Assembly (NCBI RefSeq): GCF_029953285.1
Contig: NZ_JASAOI010000002.1
Location: 124,001 to 188,000, forward strand
From: Yinghuangia seranimata
Lineage (GTDB): Bacteria > Actinomycetota > Actinomycetes > Streptomycetales > Streptomycetaceae
Length of the DNA: 64,000 nucleotides
Direction of reading: 5' to 3'
Made by a program: the position numbers and the translations under genes. Position 1 is the stretch's first letter. Each line of letters begins with the position of its first letter. Positions 31,581 to 38,461 of the stretch are shown in pieces. Below the pieces are notes generated by a model. It worked only from the letters and a program-made list of their open reading frames with translations. It ran no database searches and was not told the origin of the DNA.

Positions 31581-34301
31581 ATGCGGCGCGACGCGCACCA
31601 CCCGTTGCTCGGGCGGTACCGGGAGCTGGAGGCGCTGGACCGCCTGCTGCGCGAGGTACGCGACGGACACAGCCGGGTGCTGGTGCTGCGCGGCGAGGCC
31701 GGCGTCGGCAAGTCGGCGCTGCTCGACCGTCTGGCGGAGCAGGCGGCGCGGCTGCAGACCCTGCGCACGGCCGGTGTCGAAGCCGAGTCCGATTTCGCGT
31801 ATTCGGCCCTGCAACGCCTCTGCGTTCCCCTGCTGTCGCACCTCGACCGACTGCCTCCGGTGCAACAGGACGCGCTTCGGGTCGCGTTCGGACTGAGCGC
31901 GGGAAATCCGCCCGAGATGCTGCTGGTCGGCATGGCCGTGCTCGGTCTGTTCGCCGAAGCGGCGGCGGGGTCCCCGCTGGTCTGCCTGATCGACGACGCG
32001 CAGTGGCTGGACCTCATGTCCCAGCGGATCCTGGCGTTCGTCGGGCGTCGGCTGGACGCGGAGTCGGTGGCACTGGTCTTCGCCGAGCGCGTCACCGGCG
32101 AGACGCACGAGGAGGGCTTCGCCGGTCTGCCGGACCTCGCCGTGCACGGGCTCGCCGACGCGGACGCCCGCGCGCTGCTCGACAGCGTGCTGCCGGGGCC
32201 GGTCGACGCGCGCGTGCGGGACAGGATCGTCGCCGAGACCGGCGGGAACCCGCTCGCTCTGCTGGAACTTCCCCGGGGCCTGTCGCCGACGGAGTTGGCC
32301 TTCGGCTTCGGCGGCCCCGGCGCCGGCCCGCTGGCGACCCGGGTCGAGGACGGCTTCCGTCGGCGCGTGGACGCGCTGCCGGACGACACCCGAACGCTGT
32401 TGCTGGTCGCCGCGGTCGAACCCGTCGGCGACGGACCGCTGCTGTGGCGTGCCCTGAGTCTGCTGGGTATCGGCCTCGAGGCCGCCGCGGCGGCCGAGGC
32501 CGCCGACCTGATCACCCTCGGAGCCTCGGTGCGTTTCCGGCACCCGCTGGTCCGCTCGGCCGTCTGGCGCGGCGCCGACGCCGGCACGCTGCGCGCGGCG
32601 CACCACGCACTCGCCGAGGCCACCGACGCCGGGCGCGACCCCGACCGGCGGGCCTGGCACCAGGCGCATGCCGCGGTCGGCCCGGACGAGCAGGTCGCCG
32701 TCGCGCTGGAGCATTCCGCCGACCGGGCCCTGGCGCGCGGCGGCCGAGCGGCCGCCGCCTCCTTCCTCGAACGCGCCGCCGCGCTCAGCCCCGACCCGGA
32801 GGAGCGGGCCCGGCGGTCGTTGGCCGCGGCGGGGGCCCACCTCGCCGCGGGCGCACCGACCCGCGTTCCCGACCTGCTGGCCGCCGCCGAACTGGGGCCG
32901 CTGGACCGGGTCCAGCAGGCCAACGCCGGCCGGCTGCGGGCCAGGGCGTCGTCGATGACCAGCCCCGGTCTCGGTGCGGTGCAACCACTGCTCGACGCGG
33001 CGGCTCGGCTCAGGGACCTCGACCCGGCCGCCGCGCGGGAGACCTACCTCGCGGCGTTCGGCGCGGCCGTCTGGGCCGGTCGGCTCGACGAGGGCGGGCT
33101 GCGGCGGGTCGCCGAGGCCGCCCGAGACCTGCCGCCCGGCGACGAGACGGCGGGCGTCTTCCTCCGCGCCCTGGTCACGTGGACCGTCGAGGGGCAGGCC
33201 GCGGCCTTCCCGCTGCTGGCGCAGGCGTTGCGATCCCTCACCGACGACGAGGACCTGGCCGTCATGTGGCCGGCGGCGAGCGCCGCGGTGGAGCTGGGTG
33301 ACCTGGAGGCGTGGCTGAGCGTCACCGACCGGGCGGTCCACTTCGCGCGGACGACGGGCACGCTGTCGATCCTCTCGACGGCGCTGCCCTACCGGGCGGC
33401 CTCGCTGGGCTTCGCGGGGCGGTTCGCCGAGGCGTCGGATCTGCTGGCCGAGGCCGCGCCCGTCGCGGAGGCGGCGGGCGTGGCCACGCGCATGGTCTCG
33501 ACGGCCCTCATCAGCGCGTACCGCGGACAGGAGCGACCGGCCCTGGACCTGATCGAGGCGATGGAACGGGAAGGCGGGCGGCGCGGCCTGGGCCGACTCG
33601 TCGCCATGGCGGCGTGTGCGCGGGCCGTGCTCCACAACGGCCTGGGCAACTATCCGCTCGCGCTGGAAGCGGCGCTCCGGGGCGCGGAGTACCAGGACCT
33701 CGTGGTGCACCACTGGACGTGCAGCGAACTGGTCGAGGCGGCGGTCCGGGCCGGCGACCCAGCCGCCGCGGCCCAGGCACGTGAGCGGCTCACGACCTGG
33801 GGCCGGGCCGGTACGCCCTGGGCGCTGGGCGCGGAGGCGGTCGCCGACGCCCTGGCCGGGCAACCGGAGAAGGCCGAGGACCGCTACCGCGAGGCCGTCG
33901 ACCACTTCGGCCGGGGCGGGCTCCGCGTGTTCGAGGCCCGCACCCGGCTGCTGTTCGGAGAGTGGCTGCGCCGCCAGAACCGGCGGGCGCAGGCCCGCGA
34001 CGAACTGCGGGCGGCGCACGAGGCGTCCGCGGACATGGGCATGGAAGCGTTCGCGGAACGGGCCCGGCGCGAGTTGCTCGCCACGGGGGAGACCGTCCGC
34101 AGGCGGACCGTCGACGCGCCGGTCCTGACGCCCCAAGAGGCGCAGATCGCCCGGCTCGCGGCCACCGGACACCCGAACGCGGAGATCGGCGCGCAGTTGT
34201 TCCTCAGCCCTCGCACGGTCGAGTGGCACCTGCGCAAGGTCTTCGCCAAGTTGGGCGTCTCGTCCCGCCGCGAGATCGAGGGTGCCCTGTCCGACCGTTG
34301 A
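31581..34301 (+). CDS. LAL-type (large ATP-binding LuxR) transcriptional regulator
   Basis: 906 residues. Walker A GEAGVGKS (38-45) and Walker B LVCLIDDAQWLD (about 133-144) form an AAA-type ATPase domain. A long tetratricopeptide-like helical region follows. A LuxR helix-turn-helix closes the protein (LTPQEAQIARLAATGHPNAEIGAQLFLSPRTVEWHLRKVF, about 850-905). LAL proteins are ATP-dependent activators of catabolic or antibiotic genes. GGAGG at 31572-31576 sets the start. It flanks a group of hydrolase genes; a second LAL flanks the other side. Confidence 0.92.
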   Translation: MRRDAHHPLLGRYRELEALDRLLREVRDGHSRVLVLRGEAGVGKSALLDRLAEQAARLQTLRTAGVEAESDFAYSALQRLCVPLLSHLDRLPPVQQDALRVAFGLSAGNPPEMLLVGMAVLGLFAEAAAGSPLVCLIDDAQWLDLMSQRILAFVGRRLDAESVALVFAERVTGETHEEGFAGLPDLAVHGLADADARALLDSVLPGPVDARVRDRIVAETGGNPLALLELPRGLSPTELAFGFGGPGAGPLATRVEDGFRRRVDALPDDTRTLLLVAAVEPVGDGPLLWRALSLLGIGLEAAAAAEAADLITLGASVRFRHPLVRSAVWRGADAGTLRAAHHALAEATDAGRDPDRRAWHQAHAAVGPDEQVAVALEHSADRALARGGRAAAASFLERAAALSPDPEERARRSLAAAGAHLAAGAPTRVPDLLAAAELGPLDRVQQANAGRLRARASSMTSPGLGAVQPLLDAAARLRDLDPAAARETYLAAFGAAVWAGRLDEGGLRRVAEAARDLPPGDETAGVFLRALVTWTVEGQAAAFPLLAQALRSLTDDEDLAVMWPAASAAVELGDLEAWLSVTDRAVHFARTTGTLSILSTALPYRAASLGFAGRFAEASDLLAEAAPVAEAAGVATRMVSTALISAYRGQERPALDLIEAMEREGGRRGLGRLVAMAACARAVLHNGLGNYPLALEAALRGAEYQDLVVHHWTCSELVEAAVRAGDPAAAAQARERLTTWGRAGTPWALGAEAVADALAGQPEKAEDRYREAVDHFGRGGLRVFEARTRLLFGEWLRRQNRRAQARDELRAAHEASADMGMEAFAERARRELLATGETVRRRTVDAPVLTPQEAQIARLAATGHPNAEIGAQLFLSPRTVEWHLRKVFAKLGVSSRREIEGALSDR

Positions 34302-34434
34302 GGGTCTCCCGTGGGGTCCTGGGCGGACGAGCCGAGAGGGCGGAGGGGATGGGCACGCCGCCCTCCCGGCGTCCGGGGCCGCTGACCGACGGCCGGGGTC
34401 GGCCGCCGGACAGCGGGTTTCGCGTGTGCGCGGA

Positions 34435-35286
34435 TCAGCGGGTGGCGCGTGCGGCCTTCTCGATGACGCCGGCCACCACGTCCGGGTGCGACACGGCGAC
34501 GGAATGCGACGCGGCGACCTCGGTGGTGTGGGCGTGGGCGCGGTCGGCCATGAACTTCTGGGCCGTCGGAGGGATGTTCAGGTCCTGAGTGGTCACGATG
34601 TCCCAGCTGGGGACGGCCTCCCAGGCGGCCGCGGTGGTCTTCTCCGTCAGCGCGGTCTGCGCGATCGGGCGCTGGGCGGCGGCCATCAGCGCTGCCTGGT
34701 CGGCCGGGACGTCGGCCGCGAACTGGTGCCGGAACTTGTCCTGTTGGATGTAGAGGTCGGTTCCGGTCGTGCCGTCGGCGTTGGTGAACGGCACCGGGTC
34801 CAGCGTGTCCGGCAGCGTCGAACCGGGGAACTGACCGGTCAGCTGTAGCGCCGTCTCACCGGGGGCCGGCAGGAACGCGGCCACGTAGACCAGGGCCTTG
34901 ACCCGCGGCTGGTCGACGGCGGCTTCGCTGATGACCGAGCCGCCGTAGGAGTGCCCCACGAGGACGACCGGGCCCTTGATGTGGTCGACGACGCTGCGCA
35001 AAGCGGCGGCGTCCGAGGCCGGGCCGCGTAGCGGGTTGGCGGCGGCGACCACCGGATAGCCGTCACGGCGCAGTCGGGCGACGACGCCGTCCCAGCTGGA
35101 GCCGTCGGCAAACGCGCCGTGCTCCAGGACGATGGTCGGCTTCGGGGCGCGGTCGGCCGCCGAGGCGTCGGGCGCCGCGTTCGCGGTGCCGGCGATCGCG
35201 AATGCTCCGAGGGCCGCGACCGTGCCGGCCGCCGCGGCGGCACCCGCGACGAACCGCCGTTTGCGGCCGTTCTCAGTGTTGGACAT
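34435..35286 (-). CDS. Exported alpha/beta-hydrolase
   Basis: 283 residues. The N-terminus GRKRRFVAGAAAAAGTVAALGAFA is a Tat-like signal (twin Arg followed by a hydrophobic run), with cleavage expected near ANAAP. The nucleophile elbow is GHSYGG with Ser113, preceded by the oxyanion segment LEHGAFADGSSW. The catalytic His is probably in AASHSVAVSHP. It resembles salicylate-esterase-like secreted hydrolases that act on small esters. It is divergent from a tannase-type gene, and a shared 20-bp motif faces each gene. Confidence 0.87.
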   Translation of the reverse strand: MSNTENGRKRRFVAGAAAAAGTVAALGAFAIAGTANAAPDASAADRAPKPTIVLEHGAFADGSSWDGVVARLRRDGYPVVAAANPLRGPASDAAALRSVVDHIKGPVVLVGHSYGGSVISEAAVDQPRVKALVYVAAFLPAPGETALQLTGQFPGSTLPDTLDPVPFTNADGTTGTDLYIQQDKFRHQFAADVPADQAALMAAAQRPIAQTALTEKTTAAAWEAVPSWDIVTTQDLNIPPTAQKFMADRAHAHTTEVAASHSVAVSHPDVVAGVIEKAARATR

Positions 35287-35359
35287 GGGACTTCACGCTC
35301 CAGGGATTCCGATCAGGCGTTGGGCTCTGCGGTGCCAACTCTCAGCCGCGACCCGGCTC

Positions 35360-35379
35360 CGGCACATCGGTCATGTGAC
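35360..35379 (-). promoter_or_regulatory. Shared motif site A (upstream of alpha/beta-hydrolase)
   Basis: On the minus strand this reads GTCACATGACCGATGTGCCG, 73 bases before the ATG at 35286. It contains the palindrome GTCA-NN-TGAC plus the fixed extension GATGTGCCG, also found at 35429-35448 and 37482-37501. Confidence 0.65.
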
Positions 35380-35428
35380 TCCGACTCCGGGACGCGCGGC
35401 CCAGGTCGGATGCCGTGGCCGACTGCGC

Positions 35429-35448
35429 GTCAGGTGACTGATGTGCCG
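35429..35448 (+). promoter_or_regulatory. Shared motif site C (upstream of tannase-type gene)
   Basis: GTCAGGTGACTGATGTGCCG on the plus strand, 53 bases before the ATG at 35502. It differs from sites A and B only at the three N positions of GTCANNTGACNGATGTGCCG. Confidence 0.65.
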
Positions 35449-35501
35449 GCGCCCGTGCGCCGACCACAGTGACGGCGCAGTCCCCGAACCGAGGAGAGAT
35501 C

Positions 35502-37142
35502 ATGAAACGACGGCTTCTGACCCTGGCGGCGGTCGCTGTTCCGCTGGTCGCCGCAGGCGCTGTCTACGCGCCGGTGAGCGCTTCCCCCGGTCCCGCGACC
35601 GGCACGGCCGCCGCCTCCGGCCCGGTGTCGTTCACGTGCACCCCGTTCCAACTGCCGGGCCCCGACGGCGCCGCAGTGGAGTCGGTGACCGCGACCAGCG
35701 TCCCGGCGGGCACGTTCCAGGTGCCCGGGGTCCCGCCGCTCGGCGGCTTCCCGGTGCCCGACGTCCCGGCGCACTGCGCGGTGACGGTCACCCTGACCCA
35801 TCCCGGCGCCGGGGACCACGCCACGGTGCGGGTGTGGTTGCCGCAGTCCGGCTGGAACGGCCGCTTCCAGGCGGTCGGCGGCGTCGCCTACGCGGCCGGT
35901 GACAACGGTGCCGGCCTGGCCGCGGCGGTCAAGCAGGGCTATGCGGCGGCGACCACCGACGCCGGCGTGGGCGGCGCGCTGGACACCGGCTGGGCGCTGG
36001 ACTCCAGCGGCCGGATCAACACGACATCGCTGAACAATTTCGCCTCCCGGTCCGCGCACGAGATGGCACTCGTCGGCAAGCAGGTGGTCGCCGACGTCTA
36101 CGGCCGCGCCGCGTCCTACTCCTACTGGAACGGCTGTTCCACCGGCGGACGCCAGGGCTACATGGAGGCCCAGAAGTACCCGACCGACTTCAACGGCGTC
36201 AACGCCGCCGCGCCGGCGATCAACTGGAACCAGTTCGAAGTCGCCACGCTGTGGCCGCAGGTGGTGATGAACGAGGAGCACACCTACCCCACGCCCTGCG
36301 AGTTCGACGCCTTCAACCGAGCGGCGCTCAACGCCTGCGACACACTCGACGGCGTCGCCGACGGCCTGGTCAGCGACCCGGGCGCGTGCGACGTCGACCC
36401 GCGGCGCCTGGTCGGCACCACGGTCGAGTGCGACGGCAAGCAGGTCACCATCACCGCCGCCGACGCCGAGGTGGTCCGCAAGATCTGGGACGGTCCGCGC
36501 GACGCGAACGGCAAGCGGCTCTGGTACGGCCTGCCTGTCGGCGCCGACTTCCGCTACCTGGCGGCCACCACGACCGACGCGAACGGCGCCACCACGGGCG
36601 CGCCGTTCTTCGTCCCGGCGGCCTGGGCCGCCACGTTCGTGGAGAAGCGGCCCGCGCTCGGCAACGCGGACCTCACCTACGCGAAGTTCGACGAGATCTT
36701 CCGGAAGGCCCGCGCCGAGTACGACGACGTCATCGGCACCCGCGACGCGGACCTGTCGGCGTTCCGGGCCGCCGGCGGCAAGCTGCTCACCTGGCACGGC
36801 GACGCCGACCAACTGATCCCCACCGCGGGCACGGTCGACTACCGCGAGCGCGTCGACGCCCGGATGGGCGGCACCAGGAAGGTCGACGACTTCTACCGCG
36901 TGTTCCTGGCCCCCGGCGTGGCGCACTGCGGACTGGGCGGGAACGTCGACGACCTGGCGGCGCTGACCGCGTGGGTCGAGCAGGGCAAGGCCCCGGCCGT
37001 ACTGCACGCCTCCCTGACCACCGCCACCGGCCAGACGGTCGTCCGCGACGTGTGCCGCTACCCGATGGTGTCCCGGTACACCGGCCACGGCGACCCCGCG
37101 GCCGCGAGCAGCTTCCGCTGCGCGCCGGCGTCGCGCGGCTGA
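35502..37142 (+). CDS. Secreted tannase/feruloyl-esterase-family enzyme
   Basis: 546 residues with a signal peptide (MKRRLLTLAAVAVPLVAAGAVYAP; cleavage near SAS). The nucleophile motif is GCSTGG with Cys212-Ser213, the acid is in WHGDADQLIP, and the base is in GVAHCGLGG. The Cys next to Ser and the Cys next to His form the CS-D-HC arrangement of the tannase/feruloyl esterase family, where a disulfide ties the triad together. It should cleave esters of aromatic acids outside the cell. GAGGAGAG precedes the ATG, and a strong terminator follows. Confidence 0.9.
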   Translation: MKRRLLTLAAVAVPLVAAGAVYAPVSASPGPATGTAAASGPVSFTCTPFQLPGPDGAAVESVTATSVPAGTFQVPGVPPLGGFPVPDVPAHCAVTVTLTHPGAGDHATVRVWLPQSGWNGRFQAVGGVAYAAGDNGAGLAAAVKQGYAAATTDAGVGGALDTGWALDSSGRINTTSLNNFASRSAHEMALVGKQVVADVYGRAASYSYWNGCSTGGRQGYMEAQKYPTDFNGVNAAAPAINWNQFEVATLWPQVVMNEEHTYPTPCEFDAFNRAALNACDTLDGVADGLVSDPGACDVDPRRLVGTTVECDGKQVTITAADAEVVRKIWDGPRDANGKRLWYGLPVGADFRYLAATTTDANGATTGAPFFVPAAWAATFVEKRPALGNADLTYAKFDEIFRKARAEYDDVIGTRDADLSAFRAAGGKLLTWHGDADQLIPTAGTVDYRERVDARMGGTRKVDDFYRVFLAPGVAHCGLGGNVDDLAALTAWVEQGKAPAVLHASLTTATGQTVVRDVCRYPMVSRYTGHGDPAAASSFRCAPASRG

Positions 37143-37159
37143 CCCGGGCGCGTACGGAA

Positions 37160-37198
37160 ACGTGCGGACCCGCCCCGAGGAGGGGCGGGTCCGCACGT
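37160..37198. terminator. Strong bidirectional terminator
   Basis: ACGTGCGGACCCGCCCC and its exact complement make a 17-bp stem with loop GAGGA, between the convergent stops at 37142 (+) and 37216 (-). Confidence 0.88.
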
Positions 37199-37215
37199 GT
37201 TCGCGTGCCGGGGCG

Positions 37216-37422
37216 TCAGAGCCCCAGGTCGGCCGCCAGGCAGGAGAACCTGAGCCCCAGCCCGTCGGGGTCGTAGTCGCTCATCGCCGCGCGCACGGGC
37301 GACGCGGGCTTCTCCTCGACGAGGTCCGCAGGGGCGACGCGCGGCGGGAGCGCGCCGAACCGGGCCTTGCGGGCGTCCGCCGCGATGTCGTTCGTGCTGG
37401 AACCGGTCGCTTCCCTGTTCAT
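37216..37422 (-). CDS. Small conserved-looking protein, unknown function
   Basis: 68 residues from MNREATGSS. The body reads RKARFGALPPRVAPADLVEEKP and then SDYDPDGLGLRFSCLAADLGL. No membrane segment or known motif is present. AGGGAAGGA precedes the ATG, and a perfect terminator lies at its end. The 20-bp motif shared with two neighbouring hydrolase genes lies 59 bases upstream in the same orientation. Those signals, and its own promoter, argue that this short frame is real. A similar short protein may accompany other actinomycete hydrolase loci, but I cannot verify that. Confidence 0.6.
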   Translation of the reverse strand: MNREATGSSTNDIAADARKARFGALPPRVAPADLVEEKPASPVRAAMSDYDPDGLGLRFSCLAADLGL

Positions 37423-37481
37423 CAACTCTGGTCCTTCCCTGTGGTTTTGCGGGCACTGCCACTCTTCGTCGCCTACCGCTT

Positions 37482-37501
37482 CGGCACATCCGTCAGATGA
37501 C
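37482..37501 (-). promoter_or_regulatory. Shared motif site B (upstream of the 68-residue protein gene)
   Basis: On the minus strand GTCATCTGACGGATGTGCCG lies 59 bases before the ATG at 37422. It is the third copy of the motif in this locus. It also lies in the region upstream of the divergent alpha/beta-hydrolase at 37637. Confidence 0.65.
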
Positions 37502-37636
37502 GCCGGGACCCTCGAGGGGGCCGCCGCGTCATCACCTGCAGTCATCCGACTGTTTCCGCCGCGCCGACAAGTGCTGATCCTTGAAGGAGCGCCGCCGAGC
37601 AGGCGGCGGGTCGTTGTGCAATCGGAAGGTCAGGCC

Positions 37637-38452
37637 GTGAAGCGAACTCCCGTCGTCTTCATCCACGGTGCGTGGTTTCACATGTCCTCCTGGGAGGGTT
37701 GGGCGGAGAGGTTCACCGCGTACGGGTTCGCGGTGTGCGTCCCGGGTTGGCCCGGCGAAGCCGCCACCGCGGCGGAGGTCCGCCGCGATCCCGGCCCGCT
37801 GCGCGACGTCGGGCTCGCCGCACTCACCGCCCACTACGAGGCGATCGTGCGTTCGTTCGACGACCCGCCGGTCCTCGTCGGGCATTCGGCCGGTGGTCTC
37901 GTCGCCCAACACCTCCTTGGCGGCGGCCTCGGCCGTGCGGCGGTGGCGCTCGCACCGCTGCCGGCCAACGGTGTGTGGCCGGACGGCGCCGGGCCCCGGC
38001 CGTGGTCGCCGCCATCGGCCGCCTCGACCCGGTACCCGGGCTCCGAACCGCTGCCCCGGGCCCAGTTCCGGCACGTCGTGGCCAACACGGTCGGCGAGGA
38101 GGAGGCCGCGAAGCTCTTCGAGCGGTACGCCGTCCCGGGCCCGCACCGGCTGCTCGAGGAGCTGGGTCTGCACCGCACCGCCGCCGGTGTGGCCGACACC
38201 GTCGTCGACACGGCCGACCCGGAGCGCGGACCGCTGCTGCTCGTCTCCGGGCAGGAGGACCGGATGGTCCCGGACGCCGTCACCCGCGCGGTGTACAAGC
38301 TGTACGGCGACTCGCCCGCCGTGACCGACCTGAAGCAGTTCGCCGACCGAGGGCATTCACTGGTGTTCGACAGCGACTGGCGCGCGGTCGCCGACCACGT
38401 CCTCGCCTGGCTGGCCGCCAACGGCGTCGAGGCCACGGCCGCACGGGGCTGA
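37637..38452 (+). CDS. Cytosolic alpha/beta-hydrolase
   Basis: 271 residues, no signal peptide. The oxyanion motif VFIHGAWFHMSSW, nucleophile GHSAGG (Ser84), acid in SGQEDRMVP and base in DRGHSLVFD form a full hydrolase set. It resembles esterase/haloperoxidase-like members. The GTG start at 37637 is chosen because GGAAGG lies seven bases before it. It is convergent with the second LAL gene and divergent from the 68-residue protein gene. With the two secreted hydrolases it could process products of ester cleavage. Confidence 0.85.
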   Translation: MKRTPVVFIHGAWFHMSSWEGWAERFTAYGFAVCVPGWPGEAATAAEVRRDPGPLRDVGLAALTAHYEAIVRSFDDPPVLVGHSAGGLVAQHLLGGGLGRAAVALAPLPANGVWPDGAGPRPWSPPSAASTRYPGSEPLPRAQFRHVVANTVGEEEAAKLFERYAVPGPHRLLEELGLHRTAAGVADTVVDTADPERGPLLLVSGQEDRMVPDAVTRAVYKLYGDSPAVTDLKQFADRGHSLVFDSDWRAVADHVLAWLAANGVEATAARG

Positions 38453-38461
38453 ACGCGCACG

